A DNA stretch of 64,000 bases, taken from positions 129,495,093 to 129,559,092 of the forward strand of contig NC_135718.1 in the NCBI RefSeq assembly GCF_964656455.1. The letters are read 5' to 3'. Numbering within the stretch: the first letter of the stretch is position 1; every line of letters begins with the position of its first letter. The translations under genes and the position numbers were made by a program. The notes beneath the pieces are model-generated. The model saw only the letters and a program-made list of their open reading frames with translations, searched no databases and had not been told where the DNA came from. The DNA comes from Halichoerus grypus (taxonomy: Eukaryota > Chordata > Mammalia > Carnivora > Phocidae). Below, one piece after another: positions 1 to 10,733 of this stretch.

Positions 1-92
1 AGATCCCAAGCCCCGACGCCCTCGTGCCCAAGGTCCTGGACATTATTGTCAATGGCATTTCTATCAACAGTGCCTACACCTCCAAGATTCTG
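1..92 (+). CDS. ATP2B4: ATP2B4 exon (partial), linker after the phosphorylation site
   Basis: Residues 1-30 of the visible protein begin IPSPD and end YTSKIL. The first two bases complete a codon begun before the window, so the 5' exon border is not seen. The exon ends in a complete codon (phase 0) at CTG, followed by the donor GTAAGC. This stretch leads from the phosphorylation domain into the nucleotide-binding domain. The catalytic aspartate of DKTGT is just upstream and not visible. Confidence 0.95.
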
Positions 93-659
93 GTAAGCTC
101 TTTCTTTACCTGGACACTTAGAGTGGGTGGTTGGAGGGGACCATTAATTTTCTTTGGACAGAGGAATTTTCTCTTGTTTATTCTGCCTGCGTTGCCACCC
201 CACATTCCCGCTCCCTCCTCCTCAATGAACATGTTTGCAGTGACGAGGGATTGATTCGTGGGAGTAGAGTTGGGGGTGGGAGGCAGGTAGAAATCCAGGT
301 GTCTGAAATGCCCACCAATCACCATATCATGGCAGTATCTCTAGGAGAGATGGGTTTGTCAGGGGTAAATTACATACTTTCTAGAAACGAAGAGAGGGTG
401 TTCAAATGAGACCCACCCAGAGTGAGAGACCAGCACCATCCCGAGGGCAGACTAGAACATCGCGAAGCCCAGGATGGCTCGGGGACCACAGTTACCGCTG
501 ACCGCTGTCTGCTTACCCTTGGAAAAAAGACAAATGCGGTCTCGCCGTGTGAGCTCCGGGCACATACATGAATGTTTCATCGGGGAGTTCTTTCCTTCCT
601 AAGGTCTCTCCCTAGTCAGGGAAGATGTTACTCAACAGCATATCCAATTTTTCCCTCAG
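93..659 (+). other. ATP2B4 intron, nothing recognised
   Basis: The intron is bounded by GTAAGC and a TTTTTCCCTCAG acceptor. I see no repeat, RNA gene or conserved-looking block in it. Confidence 0.7.
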
Positions 660-901
660 CCTCCGGAGAAGGAGGGAGGCCTCCCGCGGCAGGTGGGCAA
701 CAAGACCGAGTGTGCCCTTTTGGGCTTTGTCACTGACCTGAAGCAGGATTACCACGCCGTGCGCAGCGAGGTGCCCGAGGAGAAGCTCTACAAGGTGTAC
801 ACCTTCAACTCCGTGCGCAAGTCCATGAGCACGGTCATCGAGAAGCCCAGCGGCGGTTACCGCATGTACAGCAAGGGCGCCTCCGAGATCATCTTGCGCA
901 A
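660..901 (+). CDS. ATP2B4: ATP2B4 exon, nucleotide-binding domain with KGASE
   Basis: Residues 31-110 plus two bases of codon 111. It begins PPEKEGG and contains [11 protein letters not shown] and [16 protein letters not shown] (102-106) is the P-type ATPase ATP-binding signature, and its lysine is the residue labelled by FITC in this family. The exon follows a CCCTCAG acceptor and ends AA|GTGAGC; the last codon is completed by the G that opens the next coding exon, 3.5 kb away. Confidence 0.96.
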
Positions 902-1009
902 GTGAGCACCCCTGCCCCCACTTTTCCTTCCCTTCCAGATCCTCCCCGCTGGAAGGTCTGGGTGACACGCGAGCCCCCCTTCCAGGTGGTGACACCATCA
1001 CTAATGGCT

Positions 1010-1212
1010 GAGCCCTTATTCAGGCCGAGGCTTATTTTCGAGTGCCTCGGGTGTCCCCTTCTGCTTAATCTTCACAACCCAGTGCAATAGATGCTGTTAT
1101 CATCCCTGTTTTACAGATGAGAAAGCAGAGGTACGGGAAGTAAAGTAACTTGCTCAGGGTGAAACAGCTAGGAGTGGCGCAGCCAGGACTCAGACCTCAA
1201 CAATCCAAGCTT
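1010..1212 (-). repeat. MIR SINE (ancient, tRNA-derived)
   Basis: The + strand carries the reverse complement of MIR: a CCCTGTTTTACAGATGAGAAA core, then AAGTAACTTGCTCAGGGT and CAGCTAGGA. It is diverged, as expected of an old element. Confidence 0.75.
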
Positions 1213-2234
1213 TCATCTTCTCCTGTGAAACCCAAGGAGTACCCACGGGTTACTAGGAGTAGAAGGGTCCACGCGCACTGGTGCGCCTAGGACGTGTTGT
1301 GAGTTCGGTTCTAGAATTGCCGCAACGAAACGAGGCAAATGAGTCTTTTTGTTCCCCAGTGCATACAAAACTCATAGTTACACTAGATTGTAGTCTGTTA
1401 AGTGTGCAATAGCCTTTTGTATAAAAAAACAACATACATACCTTACTTTAGAAATACTTTATTGCTAAAAAATGCTCGCCATCATCTGAGCTTTAGCGAT
1501 CATCATCTTTTCGCTGGTGGAGGGTCTTGCCTCCGTGCTGCTGGCTGCTGGCTGATCGGGGCGGTGGGTGCTGAAGGACCAGGCGGCTGTGGCAGGTTCT
1601 TAAAATAAGACAATGACGTGTGTGGCATTGATTGACTCTATTTGTGAACGATTTCTCTGTAGCATGAGATGCTGTTTGATAGCATTTTATCCGCAGTAAA
1701 ACTTCTTTCAAAATTGGAGTCATTTCCCCTCAAACCCTGCTGCTCCTTTATCAACTAAGTTTATGCACGATTCTAAATCCTCTCTTGTCATTTCAACGGT
1801 CTCCACAGCATCTTCATCAAGAGTAGATTCCATCTCAAGAAACCATTTTCTTTGCTCATCTGCAAGAAGCAACACCTCATCTGTTCAAGTTTGATCATGC
1901 GATTGCAGCCATTCAGTCCCATCTTCAGGCTCCGCTGCTAATTCTAGTTCTCTCACTGTTTCCCCCACATCTGCACTGTCTCCCCTGAACTCTTGAACCG
2001 TGAGGGTCAAAGTCATCCATGAGTGTTGGAATCAACTTCTTCCAAACTGCTGTTAGTGTTGATATTTTGGCCTAAATCACGAACGTTCTTTATGGCATTT
2101 AGGCTGGTGAGTCCTTTCCAGAAGGTTTTCAATTTACTTAGCCCAGATCCATCAGGGGAATCTCTATCTCTGGCAGCTATAGCCTTACAAAATGTGTTTC
2201 TTAAATAATAAGTCTTGAAAGTTGAAATTACTCC

Positions 2235-2788
2235 TTAGTGCACGGACTGCAGAATGGATGTCGTGTTAGCGGGCATGAAAACAACATTGATCTCGTTGGG
2301 CATCTCCATCAGAGCTCCTGGGTGACCAGGTGCATTGTCAGTGAGCGGTCCTATTTTGAAAAGAATCTTTTTCTGAGCAGTAGCTCTCAACGGTGGGCTT
2401 AAAAATATTCCATAAACCATGTTATAAACAGATGTGCTGGCATCCAGGCTTTGTTGTTCCATTTATAGAGCACAGACAGAGTGGATTCAGCATCATTCTA
2501 AAGGGCCCTGGGATTTTCAGAATGGTAAATGAGCACTGGCTTCAATTTAAAGTCACCGGCTACGTGCGCTCCTAACAAGCAAGTCAGCCTGTCCTGTGGG
2601 ACTTTGAAGCCAGGCACTGACTTCTCTGTAGATGTGAGAGTCCTAGATGCCATCTTCCAGTACGAGGCTGTTATATCTACATTGACGATCTGTTGTTTAG
2701 TGTAGCCACCTTCATGAATGATCTTAGCTAGACCTTCTGGATCACTTGCTGCAGCTTCTGCCTCAGCACTTGCTGCTTCAGCTTGCAC
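2235..2788 (-). pseudogene. Tigger transposase remnant (DDE catalytic region)
   Basis: Two broken minus-strand frames cover the central catalytic part of the transposase. The first (2498-2788) holds [20 protein letters not shown] and then [17 protein letters not shown]; the second (2235-2462) holds the DNAPGH motif carrying a catalytic aspartate. They are separated by frame changes and a stop. The family is established knowledge; loss of function follows from the breaks. Confidence 0.82.
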
Positions 2789-2980
2789 TTTTGTGTCCTA
2801 GAGATGGCTTCTTTCCTTAAGCGTCACGACCCAACCTCTCCAACCTCTGCTGCTTCAGACTTCTGCTGCAGCTTCTGCCTCAGCACTTGCTGCTTCAGCT
2901 TGCACTTTTGTGTCCTAGAGATGGCTTCTTTCCTTAAGCGTCACGACCCAACCTCTCCAACCTCTGCTGCTTCAGACTTC
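2747..2980. repeat. 117-bp perfect tandem duplication inside Tigger1
   Basis: Bases 2747-2863 and 2864-2980 read identical by eye, and the pattern runs on for a few bases past 2980 with one mismatch. Perfect identity inside an otherwise heavily mutated transposon means the duplication is much younger than the insertion. Confidence 0.9.
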
Positions 2981-3964
2981 TTCTGCAGCTTCTTCACCTC
3001 TCCCAGCCGTCATAGAATTGTGGAGAGTTAGGGCCTGGCTCTGGATTAGGCTTTGGCCTGAAGGGAATGTTGTGGCTGGTTTCATCTTCTATCCAAACCA
3101 CTCAGACTTGCTCCAGATCAGCAATAAGGCTGTTTTGGTTTCATGGGAGCAGCGTTTTTCATTTCCTTCGAGAACTTTTCCTTTGCGTTCACAGCTTGGC
3201 TGTTGGGCACAAAAGGCCTAGCTTTCAGCCTCTCTCAGCTTTTGACTTGCCTTCCTCACCAAGCTCAGTCATTTCTAGCTTTTGATTTAAAGTGAGACGC
3301 ATGTGACTCTTCCGTTCACTTGAGCACTTAGAGGCCACTATAGGGGTATCCATGGCCTAATTTCAATAGTGTTGTCTCTCAGGGGAGAGGGAGGCCCGGG
3401 GAGAGGAAGAGAGAAGGGGAAAGAGCCGGGCAGTGGAGAAGTCAGAACACACGCAACATTATCAATTAAGTTTGCCACCTAAATGCACGTGACTATTGAT
3501 GTCCCCAAACAATTACAATGGTAGCACCAAAGATCACTGATCACAGATCACCGTAACAAATAAAATAATGATGAAAAAGTTTAAAATATTGCCAAACTTA
3601 CCAAAAAGTGGCACAGAGACATGAAGTGAGCAAATGCTGTTAGAAAATTGGTGCCAACAGACTTGCTCGATGCAGGGTGGCCACAAACCTTCAATGTGTA
3701 AAAAAAAAGAAAACAAAAACAGTATCTGCGAAGTGCAGTAAAGCAAAGTGCAATGAAACGAAGTACACCTGTACCTAAAATGCCGGGCCCATAGCAAGTA
3801 CTAGAAATGCTAGTTGTATGTCCCCTTTTCCTTCTCACGCTCAGTTCTGATTACAGGAAGTTGCATAACTTCATCAAGTGGCTAGACTGTTCACGGGTCA
3901 TTAAAGCGGACCTGTGTAGGTCCAGGGCCAGTAGCTGAATTAACTGGCGTCTCTGTTTGGCTCT

Positions 3965-4082
3965 AGCCACCTTCTTTCAATCAGTCCATACCTGTGGAGC
4001 AGGCCCTATGCACCAAGTACCATTCTAGTACTATGCTAGTACCGGGAAGTAAAAATGTCTCTCCACCTTTGAGAAGTTCAGA
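3965..4082. repeat. Diverged direct repeat, copy A (upstream of exon at 4371)
   Basis: It opens with the 21-base word AGCCACCTTCTTTCAATCAG+T, also found at 4970, and ends with GAGAAGTTCAGA, also at 5066. The middle is alignable but diverged (GCACCAAGTACCATTCTAGTAC against CGTATTCCAAACACTAAGGC in copy B). It may be part of an old L2-like element. Confidence 0.6.
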
Positions 4083-4370
4083 AGAGCAGGTGATCCATCC
4101 ACAAATGACCCTTGGTGTCACATTCACAGATGAGTGGATGAATAGGACCAGACGACATGGGAGAGTCACATCCTCCGCTTACCTAGACCTTATCCACCTC
4201 CAGACCACCTCACCCCAGCCAAAAGGGACTCAGCGGGACAATGGACAGATTTCTGGCCTTGGGACAGTTGTCTGTACGAGTAATGCGGAGGCGCCAGAAT
4301 GTCTTCAAATGATTGTAGAGACATATTGGGTGGGAAGGGGGTGCCGCCTCCTGATTGTGTGCCTCCCCAG

Positions 4371-4602
4371 GTGTAACCGAATCCTGGACAAGAAAGGGGA
4401 AGTGATGCCATTCAAGAATAAGGACCGAGACGAGATGGTCCACACTGTCATCGAGCCCATGGCCTCCGAGGGCCTCCGAACCCTCTGCATAGCTTACCGG
4501 GATTTCAACGACGGAGAGCCCGCATGGGACAATGAGAACGAAATCCTCACTGAACTCACGTGTATCGCAGTGGTGGGCATTGAGGACCCCGTGCGCGCTG
4601 AG
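4371..4602 (+). CDS. ATP2B4: ATP2B4 exon, end of nucleotide-binding domain
   Basis: The first base completes K111, then residues 112-188 ([10 protein letters not shown] ... GIEDPVRAE). The acceptor is CTCCCCAG and the donor GAG|GTGAGG, phase 0. GIEDPVR is the DPxR motif at the return from the nucleotide-binding to the phosphorylation domain. Confidence 0.96.
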
Positions 4603-4969
4603 GTGAGGCTTTGGCTTTGGCCAAAGGGTAAGAAAATATGAAGGGAAGCCTTCCAACAGCCTCTGGCCCACGAGCAAGGCAAGCGCGACGTAATGGGAAG
4701 CCAGCCCAGAGTCACGGGAACTGGGGGGACTCATTCCATTTCTAGCTGTGACCCCAGGCAAGTTACCTAACAGCTTCTCACTTACAGGGATAGATGTTTC
4801 TGTGCCTCCTGCTTCACAAAACTGCTGTAGAGTGCTGAGCTGGTAGAAGCTGGCATTCTGACGGTTATTGCTGTCGGAGGGGTGAGAGGCATAGGTTTTA
4901 TTGAGCTTATGATCTGGTGCCTAAGAACAGTCAGGAGGCGGAGTTAACCAGAACACCAGCTTTGCCTCC

Positions 4970-5077
4970 AGCCACCTTCTTTCAATCAGTACATTCTTGC
5001 CAAGCGCCCGCAGAACAGCTGAACCGTATTCCAAACACTAAGGCACTGAAAAAGTCTCTGCTTATGAGAAGTTCAGA
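4970..5077. repeat. Diverged direct repeat, copy B (downstream of exon at 4371)
   Basis: Partner of the segment at 3965-4082; together they bracket the exon. See that entry for the shared words. Confidence 0.6.
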
Positions 5078-5209
5078 CAGATGGACTATGAGTTGGTCAA
5101 GGCCCAAGGGCACGGGAAACTATAAAGAATTGACTGGTTGGAGTACGGGCCAGGGAGGTGGAGAATGGTAAAAACTTCTCCTAGAAAGAAAGACAGTGGC
5201 CAAATCCCG

Positions 5210-5245
5210 AAGTGGTGTGTGTGTGTGTGCGTATATATATATACA
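5210..5245. repeat. TG/TA microsatellite
   Basis: A (TG)n run followed by (TA)n and ACACAC in the intron before the exon at 5526. Confidence 0.85.
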
Positions 5246-5525
5246 CACCCTACTAAGGAGTCTAGACTGTAGGGAGAGGAAGCTTTCACTCCTGGCTCCT
5301 GAAGCAGATTTCCTCTTCAACTCATGGTACAGGAAGGCAAATTCAAGGGTAGTATTATGGGTAGGACAGAAGTGAGGTGGCACCAAACAATAAACAATGA
5401 CTAGACGTGGCCTGTCCCCATGGTGCCGCTCCTAGAGTGCTTCTCTCCTGTCCACAGTGAAGGGACCCCGGACAGGGGCAGCTCAGCAGGCCTCACCGCC
5501 CCCACCTCCTCCTTACTCTCCACAG

Positions 5526-5705
5526 GTACCCGAAGCTATTGCCAAATGCAAGCGAGCTGGGATTACTGTCAGAATGGTGACAGGTGACAACATCAACACA
5601 GCCCGGGCCATCGCCACCAAATGTGGTATTATAACACCTGGGGATGACTTCTTGTGCTTAGAAGGCAAAGAATTCAACCGACTTATCCGCAACGAGAAGG
5701 GAGAG
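5526..5705 (+). CDS. ATP2B4: ATP2B4 exon, TGDN motif of the phosphorylation domain
   Basis: Residues 189-248 ([12 protein letters not shown] ... RNEKGE). MVTGDN (205-210) is the conserved P-domain motif that contacts ATP and Mg2+ during phosphoryl transfer. The exon is 60 whole codons, with acceptor TCCACAG and donor GAG|GTGCGT. Confidence 0.96.
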
Positions 5706-6563
5706 GTGCGTCCTGGCTGGGAAGACCCAAGGCCTCATTTGGCACCTGGTTGTGGGGGGTCGGGGGGGGGGCGGCTCTCACATCTGGGACACGCATCTGG
5801 GACACGGGAGAAAGTGGCTGGGTTTTGTTGTTCTTGTTTGTTTGTTTGTCTTGAAGATCTAATTGGCTTTATTAAATGGTTTCATGAATTGGGCAGCATC
5901 CCATATAGCAAGTAGGGGGAGCTGTGAGGAGTTGGACTGCAGGTGCGTGGTTTTTAAACTAAAATCTATTCAGAGCGAACCTTCTACCGGGGCTGCTCAG
6001 GTGGGAAAACTGGGAGTTTTCTTTCTTCTCTTTATCCTCTGTCATAAGCTGTCTTTTGAGACAGTGTCACTGACTTCCTACATCTTCCTGATTGCGTTCA
6101 GTCATGGGATGCTTTCATACCGATTCCCCTCCACCTCACCCTCCTGTGTCGCCGCCCTGTGACTAGTGGTGGGTGGCACGGATCTGCGAGAGGATGTGGT
6201 CTGGGTGTGGAGCAGACCAGAGCTTCCTGGTCTGCACAGAAACCAAACTGGAGACCTCAGAAGCACCTTAGCCAACAGTGGGCCCTGGCCCACCTCCTGT
6301 CAAGGGTCCAAGAAATAGGGCATTGGCTCCCCAGTAGGGAACTGGGAGGGAAGTGAAGAAACGCAGGGCCTGAACGGTCACCATCAATAAATCTGGCCCA
6401 GGGGACTGAGCTGGCTGTTTCGTCTCCCCTGGAGGCCGTGGTAACACCCACCACGGGCTGTGGCAGGCCAGCTCTCCCAGAATCTCAGAGCGCAGGGAGA
6501 TGTAAACTTCACCCGGATGGCTGTTCTGAGCTTGACTGACCCAGTGTGGTCTGGTGTTGGCAG
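5706..6563 (+). other. ATP2B4 intron, one unassigned repeat-like block
   Basis: It holds a G-rich run near 5755-5772. A block around 5855-5945 (GGCTTTATTAAATGGTTTC onward) reads like a decayed interspersed repeat that I cannot assign. Nothing else was recognised. Confidence 0.4.
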
Positions 6564-6651
6564 GTAGAGCAAGAGAAACTGGACAAGATCTGGCCGAAGC
6601 TTCGAGTCCTGGCGCGATCATCCCCCACGGACAAGCACACATTGGTAAAAG
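6564..6651 (+). CDS. ATP2B4: ATP2B4 exon, phosphorylation domain
   Basis: Residues 249-277 plus one base ([13 protein letters not shown] ... [11 protein letters not shown]). LARSSPTDK is a strongly conserved P2-ATPase stretch in the P domain. The exon is 88 nt, with acceptor TTGGCAG and donor G|GTGAGC in phase 1. Confidence 0.95.
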
Positions 6652-6879
6652 GTGAGCTCGGCTCCTGACCGGGTGCCTGGGGCAGATGATGGCAGGCTGG
6701 GCAACAAGACAGAAAACAAGAACCACTGGCCAAAGCAACTCTCTTGTCTTGAATAGGAAGGTCCCAGGAGAGCTGTCCAGCTCATGGCGGGGCGGGGAGG
6801 GGGCAGACAATTTAGCAAACATCTACAAAGAAGACCTGTAATAAAGTTGTCTTTAAACATCGTATCTTGTTTGCCAATA

Positions 6880-7020
6880 TTACTGTGTACTAGTCAGAGC
6901 GGGTTAAATTGTTCCCATTTTGCCAATGAGGAAGTTTGAGGCTGAGAAGACAAAGAACTTACCCAGACTGCCCCGCTGGTGAGCGGAAGTGGTACAGTTC
7001 AGCCCCCAGGTCTCTGTCTT
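6880..7020 (-). repeat. MIR SINE fragment
   Basis: The + strand shows GTTCCCATTTTGCCAATGAGG followed by AGAACTTACCCAGACTG, the reverse complement of the MIR core and tail, diverged. Confidence 0.55.
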
Positions 7021-7198
7021 CAAATCACCCGGCGCTTTCTCCAGCACATACTGGCCGCCTTCGGGCCCCCGCTAGGCTACCTGACGAGGACGGACTCAGA
7101 GCTCCGAGCGCCACCAGGAAACAATTGACAGCCTTTGGGTGATCCTATAGAGCCTCCAGCATCGGGAAGAAAGGAAAGAACAAAGTAGAAAGGGAGGT

Positions 7199-7320
7199 GG
7201 TCCACACACTCACACTCACACACGCACACACTTCTATGGCACCAGCCTGGACTCCAGAGAAAGGGCATCCAGGTTCCATGTATGTGTGTGTAGATGTGTG
7301 CACACGTGCATGTGTGTACC
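7199..7320. repeat. CA- then TG-rich low-complexity stretch
   Basis: CACACTCACACTCACACACG at 7203-7230 and TATGTGTGTGTAGATGTGTG near 7279 form two opposed dinucleotide-rich patches in the intron. Confidence 0.7.
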
Positions 7321-7479
7321 TGCTGGTGTCCCACTCTGACCCCCTGATCTCCTGTCCTCTCCTTGGCCAGAAGCAGCCAGCCTCCTGGCAAGTGTAATTT
7401 TCCGCTTTCACTCTTCCCTCCAGTCGTTTGCTTCCTGCTCCCGCTCGGTAGCACACAGCCTCGTTGGCCGAGATAGGAT

Positions 7480-7595
7480 GGAATGATGGCTGGGCTTCAC
7501 CCGCTGGCTGTGGGACCCTGCAAGGCCTTTCCCCTCTCTGGGTTTCAGTTTGCTCATCTGTAAGGTGATAGGAGTTGCTCAGAGCATGGATCTCT
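7480..7595 (+). repeat. MIR SINE fragment
   Basis: CTGTGGGACCCTGCAAGG, then GGGTTTCAGTTTGCTCATCTG and TAAGGTGATAGG, match the middle of MIR in sense. Confidence 0.55.
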
Positions 7596-8032
7596 CTGGA
7601 TCCCCTCCAGGCCTCTGATCGTATCATGCCTGCTGCGGCTTCGGGCTGCCTGTTACTGGACCCTTGGCTTCTCCCCCTTCAAGGTGCTGTGCCTGCTGGC
7701 GCGGGAGGCCGAGACCCTGCTCCCACCACCACCACCAGGGGGCAGGAGAGCACCGTCCGCCAGGCGCCCAGTCCGCCAACCTCAGCCCCGTGGGGCCTGG
7801 TCTTACCCCTTCTTGTGGTGGTTTTCAGCTAGTAGCTGGACTTCGATGTATAAATGGCCTGTGTTTCTTGCCTGCTGCCAGGGTGAAGGCTGGACGAGGT
7901 GCTCCTCCAGCCCTGCCTCTGACCTTCAGACAGCTGAACAGAACAAGGCAAACCAGTGGCAGCTCCTCAGGAGCTGACAGATCTGTCGGCGCTCAGAAGG
8001 GGGGGTTACACTTTCAACATGCTATAAAGTGA

Positions 8033-8482
<450 letters not shown>

Positions 8483-8624
8483 TAGATGACCCAGGCAGGG
8501 AAATCATGACGCCTCATTACCATGAACGTGGTGATGTTCTAGGCAGAGCATAGAACATTCAGGTTCCCTATGAAGCATGTATGCCATGGTCAGCACTGTC
8601 CATCCCTCTGCTTTTCACTTGTGA

Positions 8625-8795
8625 GACCAGGAGCATCAGAATCACTTGGAAAGTTCATTTAAAATCACGTATTACAAGGTTCCGCAAGTGGATATCTTGA
8701 TTCAGTAGCATCTGGGTCGGTCCCAGAGATGTTTGGCGTTTCCTAACAGCCACGCTTGTTGATTCTGATGTTGCAGCAAATGTGGAAGCCCCCAG
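8625..8795 (+). repeat. MER5-type non-autonomous hAT element
   Basis: GCATCAGAATCACTTGGAAA at the start and GTTGATTCTGATGTTGCAG near the end are typical of MER5A-like elements. Ends are diffuse. Confidence 0.6.
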
Positions 8796-8934
8796 ATGGC
8801 CAAGGACGTCCTCACACCTAAGTGGCTTGTGATTGTAAGCCTCCCGTGTGTATTGAACTATTGGTGATTTTTAAGCAGTGGAAGGAGATTCAAGAAGTAA
8901 TCTGTCTTTACGGTGCTCCCTTTAACAACAACAA

Positions 8935-9170
8935 CAACAAAAACATCGTTTCTAGGAAGTTTCAAGAAGATACAGAAGTAGAGAGAATAGTTTAATGAAT
9001 TCCCATGTACCTGTCACCCAGCATTAATTATCAATACCTGGCCCAACTTGTTTCACTGAATGTCCCCCCCTCCCCACTTCTCCCATCTCCAGCTGAACTG
9101 TTCTGAAGCAAATAAAGGACATCACATCATTTCATTTGAAAGAATGTTAGTGTACGCCTCTGATAAGTGT
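8935..9170. repeat. Old LINE-1 (L1M-type) 3' fragment
   Basis: AGAGAGAATAGTTTAATGAA followed by CATGTACCTGTCACCCAGC and GACATCACATCATTTCATTT resemble a well-known mammalian L1M 3' segment. The family was assigned by memory only. Confidence 0.5.
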
Positions 9171-9334
9171 GCATCGAGGACATACATCTAGAAGAATCAT
9201 ACCACCAGTCATCTAGTCCATCCCCCCATTGCCCCAAGTGCTTTATAAATTCTCTTTCTTCGTCCAAATCAGATCTAAATAAGATCCATACACTGCAATT
9301 GCTTGCTGTATCTCTTAGAGCTCTTAATCTATAG

Positions 9335-9512
9335 CAGGAGTTTTTGAAGCATGCTCCTCCTCCCAGCTGGGCCTGGAAACCTATAGAAATGCAGATTCCC
9401 AGGCCCACCCCAGCTCTTCTGGATCTGACAGCTCAGCGTGGGGGCCCAGCAATCTGGGCTTTCACAAGCCCTTGACATTTCTGTCACACACTAAAGGTTG
9501 CGAACCACTGGT
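9335..9512 (+). repeat. MER5-type hAT element fragment
   Basis: AATGCAGATTCCCAGGCCCA in the body and GTTGCGAACCACTGG at the end fit a MER5-like element. Confidence 0.55.
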
Positions 9513-9525
9513 CCTATAGGATCCT

Positions 9526-10262
9526 TGTGTCAGGGGTCCCCAAGACCAGCCTTTACATTTGTGGATTCACTGGATGGACTCATGAGACTCTGCATAGAGT
9601 TGTACTCATGACCAAGATTTATTGCATGGGTACGGTAAGGGAGAAGTCTGGAGGAATCCACATGCAGGCTTTCTGCTCTCGCCCTCAATGAGGGCTCACA
9701 CAGAGCACACTCTTGCCCTGGCAACACATGTGTGATGTTTCTACCCGGGGAAGCCCATCAGAGACCCAGTGCCCAAAGTTTTTATTGGGGTTGGTCATAT
9801 AGTCACTTTGCCTAATACGTGCTAAGATTCCAGACTCCTGGGGTGCCTGGGTGGCTCAGTTGGTTGAGCATCCAACTCTTGGCTTTGGCTTGGGTCATGA
9901 TCTCAGGATCGTGAGATCGAGCTCTGCATTGAGCTCCACACTCAGCAGGGAGTCTGCTTGAGATTCTCTCTCCCTCTGCCCCTCCCCCCATTCACACATG
10001 CTCTCACTCTCTCTCTGTCAAATAAATAATTAAATCTTTTTTTTTTTTAAAGAGAGATTCCAGATTCCTAGAAGGAAAGCAGGTGTTCAAGAGAAAACAT
10101 ATTATTCAGGCACAGTCTAGGCACAATGAACCACTAATTAATTTTCAGTTAATTGTTGACTGGGAGCGTTCTAAGAGCCAAGGTCCCAGATGCCAACTCA
10201 GGGCCAACCTCACAAATAGCCCTTTCTAAGGATAACAGCACACTATGTTAGCTCTCCTGCCC
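9526..10262. repeat. Solo LTR (ERVL/MLT2-like), split by a CAN SINE
   Basis: It opens TGTCAGGGGTCCCCAAGACC and ends near CTCTCCTGCCCA, so it has TG...CA ends. The interior resembles ERVL-class LTRs (TTTATTGGGGTTGGTCATAT, GAAAGCAGGTGTTCA). No internal viral coding sequence is attached. The SINE at 9840-10054 interrupts it and duplicated its target. The family assignment is tentative. Confidence 0.55.
9840..10054 (+). repeat. CAN SINE inserted in the LTR
   Basis: The GGGGTGCCTGGGTGGCTCAG head, a CT-rich body and an AAATAAATAATTAAATC T-run tail are present. It is flanked by AGATTCCAGA[C/T]TCCT target duplications near 9825 and 10055. Confidence 0.92.
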
Positions 10263-10621
10263 AATCCCCTCCATCTTTTTTCCTAGCTATTTAATTTTGA
10301 AGGAACCAGGCTGGTTGAATACATAGAACAATGCATAGCATGGATTTTGTTGATTGTATTCTTGTCATATGCAATCAGATTCTAGATCCCATCTTTCATT
10401 AGGGGCTGCAAAATAATGTCCAGATTTTCTCTATTTATTAACTTGGAGACTTCTATAGAAAGAAACTTGCGTGCAAGGATTATTTGGTTACTCTGAGGTT
10501 GAGGTTCAAGTTCCTATATGAAAGGCAGCTAAATGCCTGATCCTTTTTCTTTATTTACTAGTTTTCAAAATGAGTTGACTTTTTAGGATACTCCAAAGAT
10601 GACCAATAATTATACATATAT

Positions 10622-10733
10622 ATGTTTTTAAATTTTATTTTTTAAGTAGGCTCCATGTCCAACACGGAGCTTGAACTCATAACCCCAAGATCAAGAGTTG
10701 CACATTCTAGTGAGTGAGCCAGCCAGGCACCCA
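10622..10733 (-). repeat. CAN SINE, short form
   Basis: The reverse-complement head (AGCCAGCCAGGCACCC) is at the right end and a TTTTTTAAGTAGGCTCC tail at the left. The CT-rich part is missing. Confidence 0.85.

Larger units (their letters stand above)
1277..3771 (-). mobile_element. Tigger1-like DNA transposon, nearly full length, defective
   Basis: A pogo/Tc1-mariner superfamily element of about 2.5 kb, with transposase on the - strand. Decayed DDE-transposase fragments read on the minus strand: [17 protein letters not shown] followed by [13 protein letters not shown] (2498-2788) and DNAPGHPGALMEM with FMPANTTSILQ (2235-2462), typical of Tigger/CENP-B-like transposases. The right end reads AAACGAAGTACACCTG next to TA, and the left end near 1277 resembles the inverted-repeat partner (GGTGCGCCTAGG). 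Stops and frameshifts break the coding region, so it cannot move itself. It was inserted in an ATP2B4 intron. The left boundary is good to about 5 bases. Confidence 0.88.

Noticed and set aside
4210..4761. 183-codon minus-strand open frame over an ATP2B4 exon
   Set aside because: It is the antisense shadow of the GC-balanced coding exon at 4371-4602; no family match.
6268..6822. 184-codon minus-strand open frame
   Set aside because: It overlaps the ATP2B4 exon at 6564 in antisense, has no domain, and has irregular composition.
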